Below, piece by piece: positions 1 through 8,571 of a DNA stretch of 51,767 nucleotides. Position numbers and translations under genes: made by a program. The DNA comes from SAR116 cluster bacterium AG-447-C21 (GTDB taxonomy: Bacteria; Pseudomonadota; Alphaproteobacteria; Thalassobaculales; Thalassobaculaceae). The stretch spans positions 1-51,767 of the forward strand of contig QCQB01000013.1 in the NCBI GenBank assembly GCA_003212315.1. Reading direction: 5' to 3'. Position 1 is the stretch's first letter, and each line of letters opens with the position of its first letter. Below the pieces are notes generated by a model. It saw nothing but the letters and a program-made list of their open reading frames with translations. It did no database searches and was not told where the DNA came from.

Positions 1-2
1 AG

Positions 3-998
3 GGACGAGAACTTATAGAGGCTATTATTTGTCAACCCGGACCAGATAACGGTATTTTTTTGACTAATCATCCACCTGGCGGACCTTTCAGCTATGATAA
101 ACTAAAGTCTAAACGAGATGACTTAATTATGGTTAATGTTTTGGGAAGCCATGATGGCTCTCCAGCTGTCGATTATACTATTAATTGTGCTCTAGGCTTT
201 CCATTCGCAACTGGACCACGCGGAATTGATAGACCCGTTAATCATTTGTTGCCTGCATGGGACCTCGTCACAGGAAGTATGGCCGCCACCGGTGTATTGG
301 CAGCCGAGCGACAGCGAAGCAGAGGAGGAGGCGGTACCTTGGTTAAGTTGGCACTTTCAGATGTTGGTATCTGGGTAGCAAGTGCACTTGGTCATGTAGG
401 AGAAGCGTCATTATTAAGTCAAAATAGGGTGGCCGATGGCAATCATGTGTATGGAGCTTTTGGGCATGATTTTCTGACGTCAGACGGTAAACGTATAATG
501 GTGACGGCGCTTACAAAAGCGCAATGGCGACGGCTCAAGACTGCCATGGAAATAACAAGCTGTATTGTCGACCTTCAGCGTGAGCAAAAATTAGATCTCG
601 ATAATGAAGGAGATCGTTACAAGGCGAGGGATAAAATTGTTTCACTTATTGAACCATGGGTTGCTTCGCGTGACTATAGTACAATTAAAAAGATACTTGA
701 TGAAGCAGGAGTACTATGGGGGCCATATCAAACATTTACCGATTTGGTAAATTATGACGAACGGTGTTCTATCAAAAACCCTCTAATAGAAATCGTTGAA
801 CAGCCAGAAATCGGTGTATATCCTTCTGCAGGCTTGCCCCTACGTTTTGAGAACCTAGAAAATATACCAATAAAGGCGGCACCAGTGCTGGGAGAGAATA
901 CAGACGAGGTGCTGTTAGAGGTTTTGGGTATGCCCGAGCATATTGTTGCAGATTTACATGATAGAGGGATTATAGGGGGTGCGGTAACGACTGTTTAA
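3..998 (+). CDS. mct: CoA-transferase family III, mesaconyl-CoA C1-C4 CoA transferase-like (5' end outside window)
   Basis: The reading frame is open from base 3 with no start codon that fits the family, so the gene enters from the left; about 332 codons of an expected 400 or so are present. The retained part is the body of a CaiB/BaiF (family III) CoA transferase. Segments such as VDYTINCALGFPFATGP, VNHLLPAWDLVTG and ENTDEVLLEVLGM resemble, as I recall them, 2-methylfumaryl-CoA isomerase (Mct), which moves CoA within mesaconyl-CoA from C1 to C4 in the 3-hydroxypropionate bi-cycle. The catalytic Asp region of the family lies in the central part but I cannot place it with certainty. The gene converges on the phosphatase-like gene, 17 bp apart. 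Family membership is firm; the Mct assignment is recognition from memory and other family III transferases are possible. Confidence 0.72.
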   Translation, partial: GRELIEAIICQPGPDNGIFLTNHPPGGPFSYDKLKSKRDDLIMVNVLGSHDGSPAVDYTINCALGFPFATGPRGIDRPVNHLLPAWDLVTGSMAATGVLAAERQRSRGGGGTLVKLALSDVGIWVASALGHVGEASLLSQNRVADGNHVYGAFGHDFLTSDGKRIMVTALTKAQWRRLKTAMEITSCIVDLQREQKLDLDNEGDRYKARDKIVSLIEPWVASRDYSTIKKILDEAGVLWGPYQTFTDLVNYDERCSIKNPLIEIVEQPEIGVYPSAGLPLRFENLENIPIKAAPVLGENTDEVLLEVLGMPEHIVADLHDRGIIGGAVTTV

Positions 999-1015
999 TT
1001 TAGTAAGAAGAATAT

Positions 1016-1633
1016 TCAGTGCCTCCATGTGCTACCTAGCCGGCGTTTTTTAAGCCATTCGCCAAATTCTTCTTCTGTATAAAAGCTTTCGATCCAATTG
1101 ATTAACGTCGTACCGTTATGACTTTCAGCAAAAAACTCTGGGAAATATTTAATCCATCTTTGATGTCTCTTGGGAAGATGGAGATATGGCCAGAACCTAG
1201 TTTGATTATTTGCTTTGTCTAATCCGTGTTTCCCATATATTTTTAATAAATATAAGCAACTTGCTAAAGTTGTCCGATCGGCACCTCCAGAGCATTTAAT
1301 AAGGATTGGAAACGAAGCCGTTTCAAAGGCTTTAAGGAGGGTTACCAGAGCTTCTTTTTCTGGCAAACGGCGAGAGTGTAATGGACTATTTATATGACTA
1401 ATCCCAAGATTTTTACAAATCTGTCTCTCAGGTTCATACCATGAAGATTTAGGATTAGCTCCACGCAGATTAATGATGGTTTTAATGCCAAACTGCTTTA
1501 GTAAAGGTGCGACATACATCCCATACATCTGGGCTGATCGGTAAAGGCCATTGTCTACATGATGCCAATTATGTGTCAGCGCTAAAAATTTAGTTGTTAG
1601 GGACAGTTTACACACTCCTAATTGGGGAGCCAA
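1016..1633 (-). CDS. Dual-specificity/tyrosine phosphatase-like protein
   Basis: The protein of about 205 residues carries a CX5R phosphatase P-loop, C-S-G-G-A-D-R-T, with the nucleophile at Cys114 and the phosphate-binding Arg120. It is preceded by a beta strand (PILIK) and an upstream INLRG segment, as in small bacterial dual-specificity or DUF442-type phosphatases. It probably dephosphorylates a protein or a small phosphorylated substrate in the cytosol; the substrate is unknown. The frame overlaps the end of hisS by 16 bp, and a Shine-Dalgarno-like AGGAG overlaps the hisS stop codon. This suggests translation starts a little downstream of the TTG at 1633, possibly at a non-ATG codon, so the exact start is uncertain. 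Co-transcription with hisS is likely. Confidence 0.75.
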   Translation of the reverse strand: MAPQLGVCKLSLTTKFLALTHNWHHVDNGLYRSAQMYGMYVAPLLKQFGIKTIINLRGANPKSSWYEPERQICKNLGISHINSPLHSRRLPEKEALVTLLKAFETASFPILIKCSGGADRTTLASCLYLLKIYGKHGLDKANNQTRFWPYLHLPKRHQRWIKYFPEFFAESHNGTTLINWIESFYTEEEFGEWLKKRRLGSTWRH

Positions 1634-2955
1634 GTTTTGGGGTCTGCTATATTTTGATCTCTGGTTTTTGAATTCTTTACCTCATGTGGATCATTTGGTC
1701 TCTTTGGAGGGAACCAAATCCATGGTATCATTTTTTCGTCTGCATATTTGAGTTGGGCTTTTAATTTTCTGTCTTCATGGTACTGCTCTACGTTGAAACC
1801 TCTGGAACGAAGTAAATCAGCAGTGTCTTTGATAAAGTCATAGGAAGCATCCTGGGTATGTACCACGAGGATTTCTGTAGGTGTTTTCTGCGTAGCTTTA
1901 ATTTTTCCTTCCTTCATCAATTTTGCAAATATACGCGTTAAGCCAATTGATATTCCTATTCCAGGAAGCTTTTTATTAACAAAATCCCCAACGAGATTAT
2001 CATAACGACCGCCGCCACAAATCGTTGGAAACTCCGGATAGTTGGTGAATCTTGATTCATATACTGTTCCTGTATAGTAGGCTAAGCCTCTGGCGATTGA
2101 CATATCAACGAGGAAAGTACCATTTTTATATTTTTCAAGCTGGTGCATTACGAATTTTAATTCATTTAACCCTTCGTGTAGTAAATCTGATTTTACGTCG
2201 AGATCTTTGATCTGATTGATAACAATTTCGCCAGATCCTTTAATCGTCGCTAAATTTAAGATTTTGTCGATAGTTGTAGCTGATAACTCAAGCTCACTGG
2301 AAAGCATAGTTGCTACGCCATCAGCACCAATCTTATCTAATTTATCGATAATCCTTATAATGTTGGTGGTATCGGAAACACCAAGCCCTAGATAAAAACC
2401 CTCCAAAATCTTACGATTATTAATCTTAGTTGTAAGGGGGCCTGCACCAATTGATTCAATTGCTTCGTGCATTATTATGGGTATTTCAGCATCGAAATGA
2501 GATGGAATTGGACGGGTGTCGACTACATCTATGTCACATTGCAAAAACTCTCGAAATCTCCCATCCTGGGGTCGTTCACCACGCCATGCTTTCTGTATCT
2601 GGTACCGTTTAAATGGGAAGTTTAGTTGGTTCATATTCGCCGCGACATATCTGGCCATTGGAACAGTCATGTCATAATGAAGAGCATAACTAGGTTCAAC
2701 CTCGTTTTCGTTATCACCTAACAAACGACCAATAGCGTATATCTCTTTATCAGTATCACCTTGTTTCAAAAGGACTTCGACTGGTTCTATGGAACGTGGT
2801 TCGATTGAGGTAAAACCATAACTCTCGAACACCCGTCTTAACGAATCGATCCACTTTAACTCGACCAACCGATATTCGGGTAGCCATTCTGGGAATCCAC
2901 TGATTGATCGGATCCGTTCCTTAGGATTGGTTTTTTTCGTTTCCGCGTTTGACAT
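1618..2955 (-). CDS. hisS: Histidine--tRNA ligase
   Basis: Class II synthetase of 445 residues that charges tRNA-His. Motif 2 lies at about residues 117-140 (core AWRGERPQDGRFREF), the histidine-binding motifs are RGLAYYTGTVYE near 289-300 and GGGRYDN near 314-320, and the C-terminal anticodon-binding domain starts near residue 350. The motif-2 context (YDMTVPMARYVAAN, CDIDVV) follows the eukaryote/archaeal-like HisRS type rather than the E. coli type. The start ATG at 2955 gives a normal N-terminus. It sits 75 bp downstream of gapR and overlaps the phosphatase-like gene at its 3' end. Identification is secure. Confidence 0.95.
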   Translation of the reverse strand: MSNAETKKTNPKERIRSISGFPEWLPEYRLVELKWIDSLRRVFESYGFTSIEPRSIEPVEVLLKQGDTDKEIYAIGRLLGDNENEVEPSYALHYDMTVPMARYVAANMNQLNFPFKRYQIQKAWRGERPQDGRFREFLQCDIDVVDTRPIPSHFDAEIPIIMHEAIESIGAGPLTTKINNRKILEGFYLGLGVSDTTNIIRIIDKLDKIGADGVATMLSSELELSATTIDKILNLATIKGSGEIVINQIKDLDVKSDLLHEGLNELKFVMHQLEKYKNGTFLVDMSIARGLAYYTGTVYESRFTNYPEFPTICGGGRYDNLVGDFVNKKLPGIGISIGLTRIFAKLMKEGKIKATQKTPTEILVVHTQDASYDFIKDTADLLRSRGFNVEQYHEDRKLKAQLKYADEKMIPWIWFPPKRPNDPHEVKNSKTRDQNIADPKTWLPN

Positions 2956-3030
2956 CAGAGTTTCACCAAAAAGTTTAAACTGAGAATTTGGGGTGTTATA
3001 GAACTACCCTTATTTATCCTCGAGCCAAAT

Positions 3031-3276
3031 TTATTCCATTCCAATCGCGTGTTGGTAGAGGACAAGAAGTTCTTCCTGTTCAGCACGGTCTTGGTGGTCC
3101 ATTTTCCTCAACCGAACTATTTGCCTCATGATCTTCGCATCAAATCCATTACCTTTTGCATCAGCAAATATTTCACGGATATCTGCAGCGAGCGCAGATT
3201 TTTCTGCCTCTAAACGTTCTATTCTCTCTATGTAGGAGCGTAATTTCTCGCCCGCTATTCCACCAACTTCAGCCAT
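3031..3276 (-). CDS. gapR: GapR-family (DUF2312) nucleoid-associated protein
   Basis: An 81-residue, almost wholly helical protein. It has an N-terminal coiled coil (LRSYIERIERLEAEK) and the family's conserved C-terminal block containing VRLRKMDHQDRAEQEELL. In Caulobacter GapR binds over-twisted AT-rich DNA and helps topoisomerases ahead of replication and transcription. The length and the conserved block match the family in full. It is followed by hisS; upstream is a 194-bp AT-rich gap to gpsA, which probably holds its promoter, although no clear hexamers were found. Assignment by family is strong; the function in this organism is inferred. Confidence 0.92.
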   Translation of the reverse strand: MAEVGGIAGEKLRSYIERIERLEAEKSALAADIREIFADAKGNGFDAKIMRQIVRLRKMDHQDRAEQEELLVLYQHAIGME

Positions 3277-3470
3277 TTTTTCCCTTACTAATCTATGTTT
3301 TTTACAATAGCTTTTCAGCGCCGATAAGGACAGTCACAATTAACGCCGACCATAAGTACTTAAAGGAGATGTCAAAATCAATCTATACAAATCTATAAAT
3401 AAAAAATTTTATGGCGTATGATCGTAGTTTTGATGAATTTAAAAAGATTTTAACTGCACATTTAATTGAA

Positions 3471-4463
3471 TTACTCATTTCGTATTGGACGGTTGAGTAA
3501 GTCCCTAATACTTGAACTGACGTCCGTATTTCCCGCAAGAATAGAACTTACAGAAAAGCAAATGGGTAAATCGATATTTAATTGGTTAGCCCGTTCGATA
3601 ACAGGTTTGGCACTATGGAAACCTTCAACAACCCCTTCCATGTGCTTTAGTGCTTCTAGCGAGGAATGTCCAGTTCCTAACAGTTCACCAAATTTAAAAT
3701 TACGTGATTTTCTGCTTGTGCAACTCAGCAAAAAGTCGCCTAAACCCGACAAACCCGATAAGGTTTCTGCATTACCTCCGAGCGCTGTGGCTAGTCGAGC
3801 CGTTTCGGCTAATCCACGCGTCACTATAGCGGCTCGCGTATTTTCTCCAAAGCCTTGCCCAGATGCTATCCCACACGCAATAGCAATTATATTTTTGACC
3901 GCCCCCCCCACTTGGGTCCCGATTATATCATTGCTTGTATAGAGACGAAAACTAGTAGAACTTAATTTTTCAGCCAAACGGGTTGCAACGTTCTGATCTT
4001 GCATAGCAAACGTAGCTGCAGTTGGCCAACCAGTAATGACTTCGGACGCAAATGTTGGTCCAGAGAGTATGCCTATTGTTATATTGGTTAGAGTCTCAGT
4101 CAAAATTTCTGAGATAAGTTTCGCGGTTTTTAGTTCGAAACCCTTTGCACTACTAATCACCGTAATGTTCGATTTTATATATTGTTGAATTTTTCTAGTG
4201 ACATCCCTGACTTGTTGTGTTGGAACCGCTAATATAAGTATATCGTTTTCACATACGGATTTTAAGTTTGTTGTGGCAACAATGGCGTTATCAAGTGTTA
4301 GACCCTCTAAATAAATATTATTTTCATGGTTTGCATTAATGTTATCGATAGTTTCGGCGCTTCTTCCCCAAAGCATTACTTCGTTACCTGCTATACTAAA
4401 TGCATGGGCTAAGGCGCACCCCCATGCGCCTGAACCTATAATCCCAACCGAGTTTAATGTCAT
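3471..4463 (-). CDS. gpsA: Glycerol-3-phosphate dehydrogenase [NAD(P)+]
   Basis: Makes sn-glycerol 3-phosphate from dihydroxyacetone phosphate for phospholipid synthesis. The N-terminal Rossmann motif is GIIGSGAWG, and the catalytic lysine lies in GGAVKNIIAIACGIASG, followed by the NTRAA block of the substrate-binding domain. The frame can be opened from a TTG at 4475, but the ATG at 4463 has a better-spaced GAG and places the Rossmann motif where the family has it, so I chose it. It lies downstream of tsaD with a short gap and is probably co-transcribed; this tsaD-gpsA pairing is common in alphaproteobacteria. Confidence 0.95.
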   Translation of the reverse strand: MTLNSVGIIGSGAWGCALAHAFSIAGNEVMLWGRSAETIDNINANHENNIYLEGLTLDNAIVATTNLKSVCENDILILAVPTQQVRDVTRKIQQYIKSNITVISSAKGFELKTAKLISEILTETLTNITIGILSGPTFASEVITGWPTAATFAMQDQNVATRLAEKLSSTSFRLYTSNDIIGTQVGGAVKNIIAIACGIASGQGFGENTRAAIVTRGLAETARLATALGGNAETLSGLSGLGDFLLSCTSRKSRNFKFGELLGTGHSSLEALKHMEGVVEGFHSAKPVIERANQLNIDLPICFSVSSILAGNTDVSSSIRDLLNRPIRNE

Positions 4464-4487
4464 TAGATCACTCAAATTAACTTGTTG

Positions 4488-5582
4488 TCATAGCTCATTC
4501 AATGGCCATCTAGGCCTTGGAGCAAAATCTAAATTAGTACGATGTCCCATCTTTAACTTTTCTAGTCCCGCCCATGCTATCATAGCTGCATTATCAGTAC
4601 ACAAGTTCAATGGCGGTGCAATAAAGTCCATATTATAGTCAGATGCGAGACTAGTCAGTCCATTTCTTATTTGCATATTCGCGGCTACTCCTCCAGCGGC
4701 GACGAATATACCATTACTACCATTTTTTTCTTGGAATATGGAGATTGCATTTGCGCAACGGTCATTAAGGATTGATACGACCGTTTCTTGAAATGAAGCA
4801 GCTAGATCCGCTTGATTTTGTTTGGTGATATTGGAAAAATTATCCACTTTGTAACGAACAGCTGTCTTAAGCCCAGAGAAAGAGAAATCACAGCCAGGCC
4901 TTCCGGCTAATGGTTTTGGAAAGTCATATCTTTTACCATCACCGTTTAAAGCTGTTTTTTCCAAAGCAGGTCCGCCGGGAAACCCTAGCCCTAATAATTT
5001 TGCAGTCTTATCGAAGGCCTCACCAATAGCATCGTCAATAGTAGACCCTAATAGTTCGTATTCCCCAACCCCTTTCACTGTCAAAAGTTGGCAGTGTCCA
5101 CCAGAAGCCAGAAGTAATAAGTAAGGAAAGTTTATATGATGTGTTAGTCGCGGGGTCAGGGCGTGTCCTTCTAGATGATTTACAGCTATGAAAGGTAGAT
5201 TATTGGCGAAGGCCATAGCTTTACCAAAAGTGGTGCCTACAAGAACACCACCAATTAAACCTGGACCACCCGTAGCAGCGATAGCTGACAAATCACTATA
5301 GTTAATTTGCGCGGACCTCATTGCCTCTTCTACAATTAGGTCAATGTTATCCGCGTGAGCTCTGGCTGCTAGTTCTGGAACAACTCCCCCATAAGGCCGA
5401 TGTGTCTCAAATTGTGACGATATGACATTAGAAAGAATTTTTGAATCATTTCTAACAACCGAAGCTGCAGTCTCGTCACAACTAGATTCAATCCCAAGGA
5501 CAATACAATCTTTTTTATCCCAAAGCGGATTTATCGATTTATTCTCGGTAATAGTCACATTCCTTCTTTCTTTATCCCACAT
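4488..5582 (-). CDS. tsaD: tRNA N6-adenosine threonylcarbamoyltransferase
   Basis: Transfers threonylcarbamoyl to A37 of ANN-decoding tRNAs, working with TsaB, TsaE and TsaC. It shows the Kae1/TsaD signature GIESSCDETAASVV, the metal-binding NHLEGHAL motif, the ASGGHCQLL block and the late TDNAAMIAW motif. At 364 residues it is slightly longer than usual because of an N-terminal extension of about 25 residues before the first strand; a GTG at 5558 is an alternative start. Only 21 bp separate its start from the divergent hemC start, so the two promoters must overlap the neighbouring coding sequences. Confidence 0.95.
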   Translation of the reverse strand: MWDKERRNVTITENKSINPLWDKKDCIVLGIESSCDETAASVVRNDSKILSNVISSQFETHRPYGGVVPELAARAHADNIDLIVEEAMRSAQINYSDLSAIAATGGPGLIGGVLVGTTFGKAMAFANNLPFIAVNHLEGHALTPRLTHHINFPYLLLLASGGHCQLLTVKGVGEYELLGSTIDDAIGEAFDKTAKLLGLGFPGGPALEKTALNGDGKRYDFPKPLAGRPGCDFSFSGLKTAVRYKVDNFSNITKQNQADLAASFQETVVSILNDRCANAISIFQEKNGSNGIFVAAGGVAANMQIRNGLTSLASDYNMDFIAPPLNLCTDNAAMIAWAGLEKLKMGHRTNLDFAPRPRWPLNEL

Positions 5583-5603
5583 TCCAGTCTACACAATTCC
5601 CGT

Positions 5604-6557
5604 ATGGAATATAATAATATTAATTCTCGCATACGTATAGGAACCCGTGGATCAAAGCTTGCTATTGCTCAGGCACTAGAGTTGCAAAACTGTCTCAAAT
5701 CGGCTCATGAGGCTTTAATGGAACCGGGTGCGATAGAAGTAGTGATAATCAAAACGACTGGCGATAACGTACAGGACCGCCCTCTTGCAGAAATTGGTGG
5801 CAAAGGACTTTTTATGAAAGAAATTGAAGAAGCCTTGTTAAATAAAGAAATAGATTTAGCACTGCATTCTATGAAAGATGTAGAGACCGATCTGACTGAG
5901 GGAACAGGACTGGCTTGCATTCTGCCAAGAGAAAAGATTAATGATGCTTTTATTTCTAATAAAGCCCAAGATATAAATGAATTATCTTATGGGAGTATCG
6001 TTGGCACATCTTCAGTTAGACGGGCAGCGCTTTTAAAAAATAAACGTCCTGATCTTCAAATTACTCTTTTCCGCGGGAATGTTGATACGCGGCTATCTAA
6101 ATTGGATCGTGGAGATGTTGATGCTACATTTCTAGCTGTGGCTGGGTTAAAAAGACTTGGTCTTGAATCCAGAATTACAAAAATAATGCCCTTAAATGAA
6201 ATGCCGCCAGCTGTAGCTCAGGGTGCTATTGGTGCCCAATGTAGGACACCAAGAAATAAGTTAGATAGTCAATTGTGGGAGTGGCTAGAGGCTATTAATC
6301 ATAAAGATAGTGAGATATGTGTTGAGGCGGAACGGTCGATGTTAAAAACACTTGATGGTTCTTGTCAGACACCAATAGCAGGCTATGCTCAACTTGGTGA
6401 CGAGCGGGAATTAAAATTGATAGGTTATGTTGTTTCTCCAGGTGGGGAAAGCTTATATAAAGTGGAAGGGGGCGGCTCAAGATTAGATGCAGTTGCTATC
6501 GGTCGTAACGTTGGGGAACGCCTAAAGGTTAAAGCCGGTTCAGACCTAGTGCGTTAA
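5604..6557 (+). CDS. hemC: Hydroxymethylbilane synthase (porphobilinogen deaminase)
   Basis: Polymerises four porphobilinogens into hydroxymethylbilane in tetrapyrrole synthesis. It opens with IRIGTRGSKLAIAQA, contains the substrate-binding segments LHSMKDVET and GTSSVRRAALLK, and carries the dipyrromethane-cofactor cysteine Cys254 in DGSCQTPIAG. The length of 317 is normal. It is the first gene of hemC-hemD-mic60-hemY and is divergent from tsaD. Seven bases separate it from hemD, so translational coupling is likely. Confidence 0.96.
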   Translation: MEYNNINSRIRIGTRGSKLAIAQALELQNCLKSAHEALMEPGAIEVVIIKTTGDNVQDRPLAEIGGKGLFMKEIEEALLNKEIDLALHSMKDVETDLTEGTGLACILPREKINDAFISNKAQDINELSYGSIVGTSSVRRAALLKNKRPDLQITLFRGNVDTRLSKLDRGDVDATFLAVAGLKRLGLESRITKIMPLNEMPPAVAQGAIGAQCRTPRNKLDSQLWEWLEAINHKDSEICVEAERSMLKTLDGSCQTPIAGYAQLGDERELKLIGYVVSPGGESLYKVEGGGSRLDAVAIGRNVGERLKVKAGSDLVR

Positions 6558-6564
6558 ATATGAA

Positions 6565-7272
6565 ATGAAGATTTTATTAACTAGGCCAATTGAAGACTCA
6601 CAAAGGATTGCAACCCATCTAAAAGAGTTGAATATAAAATCTGTAATATCGCCATTACTTGAAATTCATAGGAAAAGGGACGAAGAAATTGATTATAATA
6701 AATATCAATCTGTCCTGATAACAAGTAAGAATGCAGCATTTGGCCTGTGTGACTCAGCTATTAAAAAGTCACTGCCAATTTACTGCGTAGGTGATGCGAC
6801 TTCGAGCTTTATTGCAAATCTCGGCTTTTCAAATGTTATGTCGGCATCGGGTGATGTGTCTGATCTAATAAGACTAACTGCGGCAAACTTAAATCCATCC
6901 AACGGCCCAATAGTTTATTTGAGTGGCCAACATGTAAGACATAATATCAAACAGGAGCTTGAAAACTTAGATTTCGAAGTCGATGTAAGTGTCACCTATG
7001 AAGCCAAAGAAGTAAAAACTTTTAATGCTGACATGCTCAAATCACTCGAAAAGAAAGAAATTACGGGGGTATTTTTATATTCTCCCAGATCGGCTAGAAT
7101 ATTTATTGATAATATGAAACGTACCAAGCTTACGGCAGTTGCTCAGGACCTAAAGGTATATTGTATAAGTTTGGCTGTTGCTGATGAATTAAAAGAATTA
7201 AAATGGGAAAAGGTCCTTATTGCACAAAAGCCTGACAATGCAGAAATGTTAGCGCTTGTGATGGAAAGGTAA
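6565..7272 (+). CDS. hemD: Uroporphyrinogen-III synthase
   Basis: Cyclises hydroxymethylbilane to uroporphyrinogen III with inversion of ring D. The 235-residue protein begins ILLTRPIEDSQRIATHL and holds the family's weakly conserved elements, VLITSKNAAFGL near residue 50 and FLYSPRSARIF near residue 170, the latter forming part of the cleft between the two lobes. The family diverges rapidly, so position right behind hemC is important support. It is followed by the mitofilin-family gene. Confidence 0.9.
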   Translation: MKILLTRPIEDSQRIATHLKELNIKSVISPLLEIHRKRDEEIDYNKYQSVLITSKNAAFGLCDSAIKKSLPIYCVGDATSSFIANLGFSNVMSASGDVSDLIRLTAANLNPSNGPIVYLSGQHVRHNIKQELENLDFEVDVSVTYEAKEVKTFNADMLKSLEKKEITGVFLYSPRSARIFIDNMKRTKLTAVAQDLKVYCISLAVADELKELKWEKVLIAQKPDNAEMLALVMER

Positions 7273-7326
7273 TACTAATTACTGACGTATCATTAATTAT
7301 TTTAATCGAGCGATGGCGATCTGTTT

Positions 7327-8565
7327 ATGACAAATAATAGCAAGCAAGAAAAAGCTCCAAAAGATGTAAAGTTGCCAAAAGAACGTATGGACAAAATATC
7401 GGATGAAAAAGCTAGTCCCAGTGTGACCAATTTTAAGTCTAAATTCTGGAGATACGGATTATTAACCTTTATCATTGTTTTGAGTTTAATATATGTTATC
7501 GTGAACTCAAGCTTTGACACGAACAGTATCCCGATTAAATTTGCAAAAGCGTGGAATACTGGCTTGAGCTTACTACTCACAACAGAAGAAAAGCCCACCG
7601 ACAGTTCAATATTAAAAAACATTGATATCGAGGAAAGGGTTCAACGCAAGACTTATCCTGCCAAAACCAATGTATCTGAAAATAATGTTTCGGATTTAGA
7701 AGAAAAGATAACCATTCTTCAGGAAAAGCTTGAGGCTGTGAATGAAAGATTTCGGCGTGTGGACAATGTAAATACTGCTGCGGGCTCTAACGCGAATATA
7801 AAGACTTATACTAATTTGGAGCAATTACATCAAAGCCAGAGCCGCTTAGAGGAAATTTTGACAACATTGATGGATCGTGTAGCTATTCTGGAGAGAGAAG
7901 AAAGTATTATGATGGCTACTATCAACGAAATTCAGCAGGTATTAAGCCAACAAGAAAAGAATGTATCTGTAGTAAGTGACAGGCTCGTTTCCGAGATTGA
8001 AAGTCTTAACAGACGAGAAATAAATGAGGGAGACAAAACCCTGCAAAGTCCTATGATCGTCTTCAGTTTGGGACATCTGTTAGCGACCATCAGACAAGAA
8101 CGACCATTTACTATTCAACTCGAGTCTTTACGCCTGAACTCGAATGGAAATTTAGAGATAGAAAAATATATTGACCAGTTGGATAAATACGCTGCAACAG
8201 GGATTCCTAATTTATCTTCATTACTTAAAAAGTTAGAGCTCATAAAATATAATCAATTAAGGCATGAAGAGATGAAAAGGAATGGAATACTTAGTGGGGT
8301 ATTATCTCAGATAAAGTCATTAGTTAAAATTCGGAAAATACAAGGTTCAGACTCTAAATCCATCCCAATAGCCATTGACGCTGCAGTCGCAGCGTTGCGA
8401 TTTGGTAACTTGAAGTTGGCGATTGGGTATTTAAAGAAATTAGAACCAAGTCTGTCGGGTGAATTGAAAGGATGGTTAAAAGAAGCAGAAGGCCTATCAA
8501 TTCTGGAAACTATAGTTCCTAAACTCGAAGGTCTAGTTCTGGCAAAGTTATTTAAAAGTGAGTGA
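7327..8565 (+). CDS. Mitofilin/Mic60-family inner-membrane protein
   Basis: A 412-residue protein. It has a short charged cytoplasmic N-terminus, one transmembrane helix (about residues 42-61, core YGLLTFIIVLSLIYVIV), a coiled coil from about residue 115 to 230, and a helical C-terminal part (about 240-412) matching the mitofilin domain in layout, including the late AVAALRFGNLKLAIGYL segment. The alphaproteobacterial homologue of mitochondrial Mic60 is encoded between hemD and hemY, as here. In alphaproteobacteria the family is linked to shaping inner-membrane invaginations and contacts with the outer membrane. The assignment rests on architecture and gene order. Confidence 0.85.
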   Translation: MTNNSKQEKAPKDVKLPKERMDKISDEKASPSVTNFKSKFWRYGLLTFIIVLSLIYVIVNSSFDTNSIPIKFAKAWNTGLSLLLTTEEKPTDSSILKNIDIEERVQRKTYPAKTNVSENNVSDLEEKITILQEKLEAVNERFRRVDNVNTAAGSNANIKTYTNLEQLHQSQSRLEEILTTLMDRVAILEREESIMMATINEIQQVLSQQEKNVSVVSDRLVSEIESLNRREINEGDKTLQSPMIVFSLGHLLATIRQERPFTIQLESLRLNSNGNLEIEKYIDQLDKYAATGIPNLSSLLKKLELIKYNQLRHEEMKRNGILSGVLSQIKSLVKIRKIQGSDSKSIPIAIDAAVAALRFGNLKLAIGYLKKLEPSLSGELKGWLKEAEGLSILETIVPKLEGLVLAKLFKSE

Positions 8566-8571
8566 CTGATA

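Noticed and set aside
3466-3942. Plus-strand frame of about 158 codons opposite gpsA
   Set aside because: Lies wholly opposite the gpsA C-terminal coding region, which is firmly identified.
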